This document shows positions 42,593 through 52,616 of a stretch of DNA of 64,000 nucleotides, piece after piece. Location: contig JAZNEP010000022.1 in the NCBI GenBank assembly GCA_045588655.1, forward strand, positions 186,001 to 250,000. The letters are read 5' to 3'. The stretch's first letter is position 1; every line of letters starts with the position of its first letter. The translations under genes and the position numbers were made by a program. Under the pieces are notes generated by a model that was not told the DNA's origin, ran no database searches, and worked only from the letters and a program-made list of their open reading frames with translations. The DNA is from SVFI01 sp045588655 (GTDB lineage: Bacteria > Bacillota > Clostridia > Lachnospirales > Lachnospiraceae).

Positions 42593-45500
42593 ATGAGAAA
42601 GAGAAAATTAGTAACCAAGGCGCTTAGTATTTTGCTTTGTACCGCTCTTTTATCGGCTTCGTTTGATGGTGCATTCGTATCGGTAAATGTGAATGCAGCA
42701 ACCATATCGGACAATACGGTGCCGGTTGAGGATGTGCTGGTAAGTGACACGGATGCGGATGAGGTGCAGGAGCAGGAATCATCTGTACGGGAAGAGTCTG
42801 TAGAGGAAGAGTCTGCGCAGACGAATCAAATGCCGATGCTTGAGAGTGATACTTCGGTAGATGCCGGGGAGGAAGCAAAGTCGCAGGAACAGGATGTGGA
42901 AGAAGCAGCGCAGGAACAGGAATCAGAAGAGATTTTGGTAGAAGAGGAAGTGGTATCACCGGAACGAGAAGTAACAGATACGACTCTTGTATCGGAACTG
43001 GTTTCAGATGCTACGCTTAGGATAGAGCTGTTAAAAATATACAATGCACAGGAAAACGCATTGCTCATGGAGAATGAATTCCAAAAACAGCATTTGGCTA
43101 AGCTGAAAGAGATTGATCTTTCCGGTGCGTTTAGTAATATCAAAAACTGCGAAGGAATTGGTTATGCGGATAGCGCATCTAAAATCGATCTCTCTGGAAC
43201 GAATATTACAAAAATTGCAGATGCAGAATTTAATGATAACGGACTCCTTGAGACAATCGTGTTACCGGACACAGTAATCGGGTTGGGAAATGATGCGTTT
43301 AAAGGATGTACTGCACTGGAAAATGTACATGTAAAGGTCAATGGAGCAGTAGTCAGTGAAAATACGCTGCCGACCGGTTTGGTTTCATATGAGATGGGAT
43401 CAAATATCTTTAGAGGATGTACCTCCCTAAAGAGTTTTAAATTACCTAATTTGGTGACGGGAGCTGCTCTTCAGGATGCAGTAGGTATGTTTACGGAGTG
43501 TACAGGTCTTAAAACAGTAACCATTTCAAAGAATATAACCGTCATTCCGAACAGAGCTTTTTATGGAGCAGGAACCGCCGGAACAGAGGAAACAAAAGAA
43601 TTTGAAACCGGAATGGAAGTGATATTTGAACAGGGCTCTATGCTGGATCGAATTAATGATAGTGCATTCCAGTATACAAATATGAAAACCATGGATCTGG
43701 GGAACTGTACGCGACTTATTTCAATTGGTAATTCGTGTTTTTCGGTAGCGGACTATACGACTGTTTCAAATCCGAAGAAATCTGAAATACAGCTTCAGAC
43801 TGTAATACTTCCGGATACGATACAGACAAATGGTATGGTAATTGATAAAAATGCATTTTTCATGACACCGATAAAATCAATGTACATGAAAAGTCAGGGA
43901 GACGAGTCTAAGGTGGTGATTCCTGATTATGTAAAATCACTCGGTGAAGGCGCATTTTATGGCAATAAAGACATGACAAAGTTGCAACTGTCTGCAAATT
44001 TGGAGGCGATTAACAGACACACGTTTGATGGATGTGAGGCACTGGAATCGGTAGAGCAAAGTCTGGTAAACGGTAATTGCCAGATTAAATATATCGGTGA
44101 TGCAGCATTCCGTGATACGCGGAGTTTGCAAAATGCTGATTTTGTGGGTAAGATGAATCAGCTCAAATATATTGGTGAACAGATATTAACAGAAACGGAA
44201 GATAGAGATATTCCGACACCTGATTATTTTAAGCTGGATCAGAAAGGATACGGTAGTGATGTGTTCAGAAGAAGTGCGATTGAATCGCTGGTATTACCTG
44301 CATCGTTGAGGGAAATCAGAAGTCGTAGCTTCTATGTAAACAAAGAGGAAATGGAGAGGGCAGAGTCTAAGCTGCAAAGTGTCAGATGGGAAACGGATAC
44401 CAATCTTGCACCGGGAGAAGAATTTGTGATTCATTCGGAAGCGTTTGCTCGTTGTATTTTACTTCAAAGCTTTATATATCCGGAAACAGAGGGCAAACAG
44501 GCAGAGGTGACCATTGGAAACCGTGCGTTTGCTTACTGTGCACTTTTGACAGAGTTTTGCGAAGATGGTGAAACGATTAATTCGCTACCGACTTCGTTAA
44601 AGAGATTAGGAGTGACGGCATTTGGTGGATGTGTCTTAATGAAATCCATGAAGATTGAAAACAGAGAGGATGGCACCGCTCCGGAGCTGTGCGAGAACGT
44701 GTTTGAAAAATGTTACAGTCTCACGACAGTAGAACTTCCGTCTATGATGACTGTGATTCCGAGATGGTTTTTTTATGATTGTGGATTAACTTCATTCCCT
44801 ACCTTTGCCAACGGCGTGAATAATATAGAAAAAATAGATGAACACGCGTTTTTTGGAAATAAAATGGAAACTGTTGATCTGAGCAAGTTGACAAAGTTAA
44901 AAGAAATCGGCAAATATTGTTTTGCGTACTTTGATACAACTCAAAATCCGAAATATTATGCGGATGAAGTGGGTCCGGAGAATCTGTATGCGGGCGCGCC
45001 ACTCAAAAAACTGATTCTTCCGCAGGCTGCTCCGGAGAATAAAATGATTTGGGGAAGCAATATGTTCCTGGGAGCAGATTCGTTTGAAACTTTGGCGACA
45101 ACTGCATATAACAAAGATGGTGTTGTATACATACCGGATTATGTAGCGCAGAGCGATTGTGGTACTGGTGTATTTGCATCCACAGGCGTAAAACAGGTGC
45201 ATTGGGCATATACGGATTCAATTACTGCTGAAAACAAATGGAATGCTATTCCGGATGGTATGTTTGCAGGAAGTGATATTGCGAATCTGAAAGATGCGTG
45301 TATCCCTGAGGAGGATTTGGAAAAAATCGGATTTCTTGCATATAGTTGTTGTGAAGGCCTAAAAACGGTGGATTTGTCGGTTTATCCAAATCTTGAAACT
45401 ATGGGAAATGCTGCATTTGCGAGAACTATGGGTGTGGAAAGTGTAATATTCCCAAGTAATGGAAAAATGACAAAAGTACCTGACTTTACATTTTTGATGG

Positions 45501-48373
45501 GTAATTTTGAGAATAATATCGGTATTGTATTGTTCAGTAGCATGGATGAATCAAAGCTTTCTTCGATTGACTTTGGAGGAATGACAGAGATTGGGAAATG
45601 GGCATTTGCATCAACGGATTATTCTTTTGATAATAAGAAAAATCGGGATTCACAGTTGAAAAAACTTGATTTTTCACAGACTAATGTTACTAAGATTGAA
45701 GACCATGCATTTAAAGCACAGGGGAAATTAGAAACGTTGCTTTTGGATGGAGTGGATCGGATTGGTGAATCTGCGTTCCAGGAGTGTTCTTCTCTGAATA
45801 TGACCAATACACCGATAGCAGATAGTGTGACTTTTATCGGAAAAAAAGCATTTTTTAAGAATACGAGTCTTGGAAAGGTGACATTCGGCGCAGGAATCCT
45901 GGAGATTGGCGATGAAGCATTTGCGGAGTCTGCACTCATTGATGAAGAAAAGAAAGAGATGGAGAGAAATGCAGGATTGACGGCGGTTGATTTTACAGCG
46001 TCAAAAGATCTTGCAAAGTTAGGTACAAAAGCGTTCTACAAAACGGCATTAAAAGATTTTGATTTGAGTGCGACAGCTGTGAAAGAGTTTAAGGATGGTA
46101 CGATATCAAGCTGTCCGTATTTGCAGAGTGCAAAATTTGGAGAACGGTTGCAAAAAATAAACGGAAATGCCATGCATGGATGTGTTAGTCTGGATGATAT
46201 TAGTTTCTGGTCTACGACTACGGTAGAAAAAGCGGCATTTAAGAATGAGGGATATTTTGAGGATCCGGATGGAAGTGCCGGAAAATACACACCGATTACA
46301 ACTGCAACATTTAATGTGCAACCGGTAAAATTAAATGTTGGTCTCGGAAGAGCAATGAAATTCCCTTACTATGTAAGTAAGTACGAGGATGATAGTGCAC
46401 AGTTTAGTGAAATGCACATAGGAAATGCAGAAAATACAGATGCATCCATCGTAGAATATGTAAAAGTTATGGCCAATACAAGTGGTTATTATCTAAATAA
46501 GATGGAGGATGCCAACCGTATAACAGACAGCAGATACTTTGAGCAAGTGACGGATTTGTCGAGAATGAAGTATTCGGTTAATGATGTGAATGTATTAACA
46601 TTTGAAATCGAGGGATTAAAGGTTACACCAGAAAATGAAACGGTTCCGTTTACAGTCACCAATACGATGAAATTTGAAAAAGGGGACAATGTGATAACAA
46701 AGACGTTCTCTACCAATTACGAAATGAAGGTAATGGACATTCCGTATTGTGCTTATCTGTATAGTGACAGAGACAGAATTGTTCCGCTGCAGGGTGTGAA
46801 TGTGGATACGCAGACAGGTATTGGAAACGGTGAGACCACACTTCGGGTGGATAATAAGAATTCCGATGGAAATCTGTCATTCTTCTATGATATTCGTAAT
46901 ACAGTAGAATCAAACTATCAGCCGGAAAGCGGTAATCTGGTGATAAAGACTAATAATCCGAATGTGATCAAGTGCTGGAGAGGTGCGGATCAGATTGATG
47001 ATTTTACTTGGATGGTAAAAGCGGAGTATAATAATGATAGGGATGCAAACGTCTCGGAGATTACAAAAGGAAAAGAGGTTACACTTCGAGCAGAAGGACA
47101 GGGGGATGCGATTGTAACGATTTATCCGGAAAAATGTCCTCAGAAGGCTATTACATGGAAGATGCATGTAAAAATCGATGTTCGAGAGGTTGAACTGTCT
47201 GTGCCGGATGAATATCGTGATGGTGTACAACCAAATTCACAGTTTTCGATTGTGAACAAAATTAAAATGTACAAAGATAAGGAAGTAAGCCGGGAAAAAG
47301 ACAACCTGAGCGAGCTTTCAAAGTATACAGATAACAAGATTGTGTATACTTCTGATAAGCCGGATGTGGCATCGATTGACAGCAACGGTGTGGTTACCAT
47401 AAAAAAAGTGACCACAGAAAAAGTGCCTGTAACATTTACGGCGGCAATAGCATTTGAAAATGGCGAAAAGTTAGAAAAAACATTGAACTTTGATGTGGTT
47501 TATCCTGAACTTTCAAATGACAAAGAAGTGACGGATGCTACGGGAACGGTAGTAAAAGTAACCAATACAGGCGATAATCCTGAAGTAACCTATATGAAAC
47601 CGGCAGGAACGACGACTGCTGTATCCATTCCTTCCACTATGCTGGTAAATGGTGTGGTATGCAAGGTTACAAAGGTTGACGAGAATGCGTTTAAAGGAAA
47701 TAAAGCAATCAAGTCGGTGACGCTTGGCAGTGGAATTACAGCAATACCAAATGAATTGTTCAAGGGTTGTAGTAATCTGACGACAGTTACGCTGAAAGGA
47801 AAGATAACAGAAATTGGTGAGAGTGCATTTGAAGGATGTACTTCTCTGAAGAAGATTTCGATTCCAAAAACGGTTACGGTGATTAAAAAACGTGCGTTTT
47901 ATAACTGTAAGAAGTTGACGACTGTGACGTTTGTCAGTGCATCAAGTTCGAAATTGACGACAATTGAAGAAGCAGCATTCCAAAAATGTGCAGCTCTGAC
48001 TAAAATTTCGATTCCGAAGAAGGTGCAGACAATTGGAAACAAAGCATTTTATGGTTGTAAAAAACTGAAAAAGGTAACATTCAATTCGAAAGCATACTTA
48101 CAAACCATTGGAACGGCTGCATTTGGCACATGTACTTCGTTGACAAGTATTACAGTACCGTATAAAGTGACAACGATAGGATCAAAAACATTCTATAAAT
48201 GTAGCAAGCTCAAAACGATTACTGTGAAAAGTAAAAAAATCACAGAGGTCGGAGCAAGTGCATTCAAGGGAGTTTATAAAAAAGCGAAGATAAAAGTGCC
48301 GTCGTCCAAAAAGAATGAGTACAAAGATCTCTTTGGTAAAAAAGGCCAAGGTAAAAATGTTAAAATTCAATAA
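42593..48373 (+). CDS. Giant BspA-type leucine-rich-repeat surface protein
   Basis: The 1926-residue protein has a signal peptide (to about residue 35) and an acidic low-complexity stretch (40-130). Two runs of BspA/LRR_5 repeats follow, about 150-1245 and 1690-1905, with units such as AFKGCTALENV, SAFEGCTSLKKISIPKTV. Between them lies a beta-rich part with Ig-like (Big-2-type) sequence near 1600, VYTSDKPDVASIDSNGVVTI. The last repeats are lysine-rich and regular. No LPxTG motif is seen, so attachment is unclear. Relatives bind host or bacterial surfaces. It sits alone between dprA and the pilus operon, with its own promoter and terminator. Confidence 0.92.
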   Translation: MRKRKLVTKALSILLCTALLSASFDGAFVSVNVNAATISDNTVPVEDVLVSDTDADEVQEQESSVREESVEEESAQTNQMPMLESDTSVDAGEEAKSQEQDVEEAAQEQESEEILVEEEVVSPEREVTDTTLVSELVSDATLRIELLKIYNAQENALLMENEFQKQHLAKLKEIDLSGAFSNIKNCEGIGYADSASKIDLSGTNITKIADAEFNDNGLLETIVLPDTVIGLGNDAFKGCTALENVHVKVNGAVVSENTLPTGLVSYEMGSNIFRGCTSLKSFKLPNLVTGAALQDAVGMFTECTGLKTVTISKNITVIPNRAFYGAGTAGTEETKEFETGMEVIFEQGSMLDRINDSAFQYTNMKTMDLGNCTRLISIGNSCFSVADYTTVSNPKKSEIQLQTVILPDTIQTNGMVIDKNAFFMTPIKSMYMKSQGDESKVVIPDYVKSLGEGAFYGNKDMTKLQLSANLEAINRHTFDGCEALESVEQSLVNGNCQIKYIGDAAFRDTRSLQNADFVGKMNQLKYIGEQILTETEDRDIPTPDYFKLDQKGYGSDVFRRSAIESLVLPASLREIRSRSFYVNKEEMERAESKLQSVRWETDTNLAPGEEFVIHSEAFARCILLQSFIYPETEGKQAEVTIGNRAFAYCALLTEFCEDGETINSLPTSLKRLGVTAFGGCVLMKSMKIENREDGTAPELCENVFEKCYSLTTVELPSMMTVIPRWFFYDCGLTSFPTFANGVNNIEKIDEHAFFGNKMETVDLSKLTKLKEIGKYCFAYFDTTQNPKYYADEVGPENLYAGAPLKKLILPQAAPENKMIWGSNMFLGADSFETLATTAYNKDGVVYIPDYVAQSDCGTGVFASTGVKQVHWAYTDSITAENKWNAIPDGMFAGSDIANLKDACIPEEDLEKIGFLAYSCCEGLKTVDLSVYPNLETMGNAAFARTMGVESVIFPSNGKMTKVPDFTFLMGNFENNIGIVLFSSMDESKLSSIDFGGMTEIGKWAFASTDYSFDNKKNRDSQLKKLDFSQTNVTKIEDHAFKAQGKLETLLLDGVDRIGESAFQECSSLNMTNTPIADSVTFIGKKAFFKNTSLGKVTFGAGILEIGDEAFAESALIDEEKKEMERNAGLTAVDFTASKDLAKLGTKAFYKTALKDFDLSATAVKEFKDGTISSCPYLQSAKFGERLQKINGNAMHGCVSLDDISFWSTTTVEKAAFKNEGYFEDPDGSAGKYTPITTATFNVQPVKLNVGLGRAMKFPYYVSKYEDDSAQFSEMHIGNAENTDASIVEYVKVMANTSGYYLNKMEDANRITDSRYFEQVTDLSRMKYSVNDVNVLTFEIEGLKVTPENETVPFTVTNTMKFEKGDNVITKTFSTNYEMKVMDIPYCAYLYSDRDRIVPLQGVNVDTQTGIGNGETTLRVDNKNSDGNLSFFYDIRNTVESNYQPESGNLVIKTNNPNVIKCWRGADQIDDFTWMVKAEYNNDRDANVSEITKGKEVTLRAEGQGDAIVTIYPEKCPQKAITWKMHVKIDVREVELSVPDEYRDGVQPNSQFSIVNKIKMYKDKEVSREKDNLSELSKYTDNKIVYTSDKPDVASIDSNGVVTIKKVTTEKVPVTFTAAIAFENGEKLEKTLNFDVVYPELSNDKEVTDATGTVVKVTNTGDNPEVTYMKPAGTTTAVSIPSTMLVNGVVCKVTKVDENAFKGNKAIKSVTLGSGITAIPNELFKGCSNLTTVTLKGKITEIGESAFEGCTSLKKISIPKTVTVIKKRAFYNCKKLTTVTFVSASSSKLTTIEEAAFQKCAALTKISIPKKVQTIGNKAFYGCKKLKKVTFNSKAYLQTIGTAAFGTCTSLTSITVPYKVTTIGSKTFYKCSKLKTITVKSKKITEVGASAFKGVYKKAKIKVPSSKKNEYKDLFGKKGQGKNVKIQ

Positions 48374-48390
48374 ACTTTTTAAAAAGTTTT

Positions 48391-48427
48391 GGAGAGAACA
48401 GTGTGTTGCGCTGTTCTCTCTGTTTTT
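48391..48427 (+). terminator. Terminator of the LRR protein gene
   Basis: GAGAGAACAG pairs with CTGTTCTCTC around a 9-base loop, followed by TGTTTTTGTT. A second small AAAACTTTTT-type inverted repeat precedes it. Confidence 0.9.
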
Positions 48428-48537
48428 GTTAGATTGAGTTGCAAATGAAAGGAAAATGTCACGAGAAGGTGTATAATATGTCAAAAAGCGACATAAAATA
48501 TTGTGCAAATCGACGAAAAAGAATGTTTCGATAGGGG

Positions 48538-48566
48538 TTTACACTTTCTTAAGAAAATGTTAAAAT
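48538..48566 (+). promoter_or_regulatory. Promoter of the type IV pilus operon
   Basis: TTTACA (48538-48543) and TAAAAT (48561-48566) are spaced by 17 bases, leaving an untranslated leader of about 75 bases before pilB. No c-di-GMP riboswitch was recognisable in it. Confidence 0.6.
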
Positions 48567-48645
48567 GTTTACATAAAATTCATACTATGGGCAGATTGTG
48601 TCCGTATATGCCAATTTTAGGAATAGTAGTATGGAGGCAAAACAG

Positions 48646-50349
48646 ATGGGGTTATCAGGCAGAAGAAAGATACGTATTGGTGATATTTTAATTAATGAAG
48701 GAATTCTCTCACCGGAAAGATTGGATGAAGCGCTGGAGATTCAAAGGGTAAAAAAGAAGCGTTTAGGAGAGATACTTGTCGAAGAAGGGTTTATCACAGA
48801 TGAGACGATGGCAAATGCACTTTGTCATCAGCTTGGATACGCGAGAGCGGATTTGAGTAATGGGCGAATTCCGGATGATCTCATCTCCATGTTCGAAGCA
48901 GAGGTGCTAAAGAAATATTCGGTCATCCCATACATGTATGATGATAGAAACGTAAATGTCATTTTGATGGCAATGTCAGATCCGATGGATATGCTGGCGC
49001 TGGATGACTTATCGATGATTAGTAATCGTATGATTCAGCCGGTGGTTGCGACACCGCAGGAGATCATGATCGCGATTGATAAATATTACGGTAATGCTGA
49101 GGCAATCAAAGCGGCCAGCGATTATGAGCAGGAAAGAGCTGATTTGTTCCGTGAAGATGAAATGGAACGAATGATTAATGACGATGTTAATAATTCGCCG
49201 ATTGTTCAGCTGGTAAATTCGATGTTAGAGCAGGCGGTTCGACAGAGAACTTCCGATATACATATAGAAGCTTTGGAAAAAAGTGTGCGCGTTAGATACC
49301 GTATTGACGGTGCGTTGTTTGAAAAGATGTCTTATAACATCAAGCTTTTGCCGGCGATTGTAGCCAGATTAAAAGTTATTGGTGGCATGGATATTTCAGA
49401 AAAACGAAAACCACAGGATGGTCGAATCACCACGTTTGTGGATGGAAGAGAGTATGATATCCGTGTATCTATCCTTCCGACGGTGTACGGTGAAAAGACA
49501 GTTATGCGTATTACCAATAAGGGTAATTTGACGAGAGATATTTCGGAATTAGGTTTTAATGAGGAAGAAAGAAAAGTATTTACACATATATTGAAAAACC
49601 CACATGGTATCATTTTGGTAACTGGACCGACCGGTAGTGGTAAATCTACGACGCTGTATACGGCACTGAGTGAGTTAAATACGGAAGATGTAAATATTAT
49701 CACGGTAGAAGATCCGGTCGAGGCAAATGTGGCTGGTATTAATCAGGTACAGACAAATAATAAAGCGGGATTAACCTTTGCGAGTGCGTTGCGTTCAATC
49801 CTTCGTCAGGATCCGGATATCATTATGATTGGAGAGATTCGAGATGGTGAAACGGCGGGCATAGCAGTTCAGGCTTCAATCACAGGTCACCTTGTAGTTA
49901 GTACGCTTCATACAAACTCTGCGGCCAGTACGGTATCTCGTTTGGCAGATATGGGAGTGGAATCATACTTGATTGCTGATTCGGTTGTGGGGATTATAGC
50001 GCAGCGTCTTGTACGTAGGTTGTGTCCAAAGTGCAAAAGTAAACGATTGGCAAATGCAGATGAGTTGGATGTACTTGGGTTTGGTGAGAATGAGCAGATT
50101 GAGATTTATGAGCCTGTAGGCTGCTCGAATTGTGACAACAGTGGATATCGCGGTCGAATCGGTGTGTATGAAATCATGGAAGTGAGTAACGAGGTGAAGC
50201 GAATTATTGCTAAGGGCGGTGATGCTGACATGATTAAGGATGCGGCATTGAAGAATGGAATGAACACACTTCGAATGAGCGCGACGCGATATGTATTAAA
50301 TGGGATTACATCAGTGAGTGAAATGATTAAGGTTTCGTTTGAAGCATAA
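48646..50349 (+). CDS. pilB: Type IV pilus extension ATPase PilB (GspE family)
   Basis: The 567-residue protein has an N-terminal GspE/MshEN domain (IRIGDILINEGILSPERLDEAL, which in some relatives binds c-di-GMP), then the ATPase core with Walker A GPTGSGKST, VEDPVEANVAGI, Walker B IIMIGEIRD and the His box LVVSTLHTNSA. A zinc-binding CPKC/CSNC pair sits near residue 460-500. It powers pilus extension. The ATG at 48646 has GGAGG 8 bases upstream; the longer reading from 48598 has none. First gene of the pilus operon. Confidence 0.96.
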   Translation: MGLSGRRKIRIGDILINEGILSPERLDEALEIQRVKKKRLGEILVEEGFITDETMANALCHQLGYARADLSNGRIPDDLISMFEAEVLKKYSVIPYMYDDRNVNVILMAMSDPMDMLALDDLSMISNRMIQPVVATPQEIMIAIDKYYGNAEAIKAASDYEQERADLFREDEMERMINDDVNNSPIVQLVNSMLEQAVRQRTSDIHIEALEKSVRVRYRIDGALFEKMSYNIKLLPAIVARLKVIGGMDISEKRKPQDGRITTFVDGREYDIRVSILPTVYGEKTVMRITNKGNLTRDISELGFNEEERKVFTHILKNPHGIILVTGPTGSGKSTTLYTALSELNTEDVNIITVEDPVEANVAGINQVQTNNKAGLTFASALRSILRQDPDIIMIGEIRDGETAGIAVQASITGHLVVSTLHTNSAASTVSRLADMGVESYLIADSVVGIIAQRLVRRLCPKCKSKRLANADELDVLGFGENEQIEIYEPVGCSNCDNSGYRGRIGVYEIMEVSNEVKRIIAKGGDADMIKDAALKNGMNTLRMSATRYVLNGITSVSEMIKVSFEA

Positions 50350-50391
50350 GGAATCATGAAAATATAACAAGAGAACCAGGAGGGCGAAGAA

Positions 50392-51612
50392 TTGACAACA
50401 TACAAGTATATGGCCGTCGACAAAACGGGAAAGACAATTAACGGAACCATTGAGGCGGACAATGAGCAAAAAGCAGCGGAGCAGTTAAAAAAAGAAGGAA
50501 AAACTCCGATTGAGATTAAAGAACAGGGAGTGCTGGATCGAGATATTAGTCTGGCTGGATTGATAAAGAGAAAAGTTCCGGTTCGTGACATGAGTATTTT
50601 TTGTCGTCAGTTTGTGAGTATGCATCGTGCCGGTGTAACAATCATGGAATCGATGCGAATGTTGACAGAGCAGACGGAAAATGCATTGTTAAAAAGTGGT
50701 TTGCAGGAAGTGTATCTCGGCGTGCAAAAGGGTGAGTCGCTTGCGGCTTCGATGTCAAAACGTGGCGATGTGTTCCCTAAGTTGTTGATACATATGGTGA
50801 GCGCCGGAGAGGCGTCCGGTAGTTTAGATATCGCGTTTGAACGTATGGCGGTGCAGTTTGAAAAATCGGCAAAAATTCAAGGTTTGATTAAAAAGACAAT
50901 GGTATATCCAATCATGGTTTTGGTAGTTGCTGTAGTGGTTGTTATTGTAATGCTGACATTTATCGTGCCGACATTTATGGAAATGTTTGCGGATATGGAA
51001 ATTGATATGCCGGCAATTACGCTTGCGGTGGTGGCTGCTTCGGATTGGCTGAAAGCATATTGGTGGCTGGCATTGATTATTTTGGTGATAGCGGTGATTG
51101 CGATTCGCGCGGTGCTTCGGACAGAATCCGGAGAGTTGTTTATAGCGAAGGTGGCAATTAAAGTTCCGATTTTTGCGGATCTGACAGTAAAGCAGAATGC
51201 GGCAAAGTTTGCACGAAATCTTTCTACGATGCTTGCAGCAGGTATCTCGATGCCGGATGCAGTAGAAATTGTAGCTGAGACGATGAGTAATAAGTATTAT
51301 ACGACAGCGATGAAGGAAGCGAGAAGTGATGTAATGCAAGGTGTACCGCTTTCGCAGCCGATTGAAAGATCAGGATTGTTTCCTCCGATGGTATACCATA
51401 TGGTAAGAATCGGTGAGGAGACGGGTAATATTGAAAGTATGCTCGATACACTTGCGGATTATTACGAGGAAGAGGTAGAAGTGGCAACACAGTCTCTTAT
51501 GGCAGCTCTTGAGCCGCTTATGATTATCGGACTGGCAGGAATTTGTATGGTAATCATTGGTGCGGTTATGGCTCCGATGGCAGCAATGTACACAGGACTT
51601 GATAGTTTATAA
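50392..51612 (+). CDS. pilC: Type IV pilus inner-membrane platform protein PilC
   Basis: The 406-residue protein has an N-terminal soluble domain (YKYMAVDKTGKTINGTIEA) and two GspF domains, each with FCRQF/FARNLSTMLAAGISM patterns, with three membrane helices in total. It is the platform on which pilins are assembled, driven by PilB and PilT. The TTG start has GGAGGG upstream. It lies 42 bases after pilB and 24 before the first pilin. Confidence 0.95.
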   Translation: MTTYKYMAVDKTGKTINGTIEADNEQKAAEQLKKEGKTPIEIKEQGVLDRDISLAGLIKRKVPVRDMSIFCRQFVSMHRAGVTIMESMRMLTEQTENALLKSGLQEVYLGVQKGESLAASMSKRGDVFPKLLIHMVSAGEASGSLDIAFERMAVQFEKSAKIQGLIKKTMVYPIMVLVVAVVVVIVMLTFIVPTFMEMFADMEIDMPAITLAVVAASDWLKAYWWLALIILVIAVIAIRAVLRTESGELFIAKVAIKVPIFADLTVKQNAAKFARNLSTMLAAGISMPDAVEIVAETMSNKYYTTAMKEARSDVMQGVPLSQPIERSGLFPPMVYHMVRIGEETGNIESMLDTLADYYEEEVEVATQSLMAALEPLMIIGLAGICMVIIGAVMAPMAAMYTGLDSL

Positions 51613-51636
51613 GAGGGTCCGGACAAGAAGGTGTCT

Positions 51637-52041
51637 ATGAAAAAGAATGAAGGCTTTTCTTTGGTGGAACTTATTATAGTGATTGCTATTATGGCGATTT
51701 TGATTGGGGTTCTGGTCCCGCAGTATATTAAGTATGTAGAAAAGTCTGCCAAAGCTAAAGATGAAGAAGTGGCGGCAAATCTTTTGAGGCTTGCAAGCTT
51801 GATTGCGGCCGATGATGAGTATTTTGATTTGGTTAATTTGAATGACAGTATTATGTTTGATAATGCCAATGGAGTATATTCGAACAATCCGACGATAGAA
51901 ACACAGATTTTTCCAAAGCACATAGCAGGATGGGAGAATATGCGTGTAAAATCCAAGGAGTACCGCGATAAGTGTTATACGGTGCGTTTTGTGCCGGATG
52001 TCGGCGGTAACAAAATAGCCATACAGGATGGCTGGAACTAA
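51637..52041 (+). CDS. Type IV prepilin, probably minor
   Basis: The 134-residue prepilin has a short leader ending KNEG, cleavage before FSLVELIIVIAIMAIL, the conserved glutamate at +5 and a long first helix. The first 37 residues nearly match the next gene's product (…GVLVPQYIKYVEKS versus …GVLAPQYIKYVEKS), but the C-terminal domain is unrelated. Its codons are ordinary (many third-position G/T such as TTG, ATT, GTG), unlike the next gene, which suggests low expression. The ATG at 51637 is preferred over the GTG at 51631. Confidence 0.92.
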   Translation: MKKNEGFSLVELIIVIAIMAILIGVLVPQYIKYVEKSAKAKDEEVAANLLRLASLIAADDEYFDLVNLNDSIMFDNANGVYSNNPTIETQIFPKHIAGWENMRVKSKEYRDKCYTVRFVPDVGGNKIAIQDGWN

Positions 52042-52051
52042 ACGATTTAAA

Positions 52052-52073
52052 TCCTGCAAATAGGGGGCAGGAG
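52052..52073 (+). promoter_or_regulatory. Hairpin upstream of the major pilin gene
   Basis: TCCTGC and GCAGGA form a short hairpin, about 50 bases before the major pilin start. It could be an mRNA processing or stability element that separates pilin mRNA from the upstream transcript. Confidence 0.35.
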
Positions 52074-52121
52074 TTAAATAAACAAATAAACAATATATAT
52101 GGAAAAAAGGAGAGGTTTAAA

Positions 52122-52556
52122 ATGAAAAAGACAAACAACAAAGGTTTCTCACTCGTTGAGTTAATTATCGTTATTGCTATCATGGCAATCTTAATCGGTG
52201 TTTTAGCACCTCAGTACATCAAATATGTAGAAAAATCAAGAGTATCTGCTGATAAAGATCTTCTTGACAGCGTATACAATGCTTGTACAATCGCAGCTGC
52301 AGATGCAGATGTAACAGATGCACCTACATCAGGTACTTACACTGTTACAGGTATCACAAGTGGTTCGAATGAAGGATCGTTTGGTCACGTGGTATACAAC
52401 ACACTTGGAACAAATATTTCTGGTGTACAGTCTAAGATTAAATCTAAAGAAGCAAAAGGTTCTTCAGGTGCATCTATCACAATTTCTGTTGGAGCAAATG
52501 GTGATTTCACTGTTAGATGTGGATCTATCACAGTTCCAAACAATTCAGGAAACTAA
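52122..52556 (+). CDS. pilA: Major type IV pilin
   Basis: The 144-residue prepilin has leader MKKTNNKG, then FSLVELIIVIAIMAIL with Glu5, and a small Ser/Thr/Gly/Ala-rich globular domain with one cysteine (near residue 130). Two points suggest it is the major subunit. It has the strongest ribosome binding site in the operon (AAAAGGAGAG). Its codon use is markedly biased (ATC, CTT, GCA/GCT, TTC, ACA) compared with all neighbours, as in highly expressed genes. Major-pilin status is inferred. Confidence 0.92.
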   Translation: MKKTNNKGFSLVELIIVIAIMAILIGVLAPQYIKYVEKSRVSADKDLLDSVYNACTIAAADADVTDAPTSGTYTVTGITSGSNEGSFGHVVYNTLGTNISGVQSKIKSKEAKGSSGASITISVGANGDFTVRCGSITVPNNSGN

Positions 52557-52616
52557 TATATAGTCTGAACTGCGATGCAGCGAATTAAGTAAACACTTAA
52601 GGAGACATTTCCCCCT

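Noticed and set aside
48430..48645. Possible c-di-GMP riboswitch in the pilus operon leader
   Set aside because: The leader lacks the conserved GEMM core (such as GCAAAGCC-type segments); only a promoter was recognisable.
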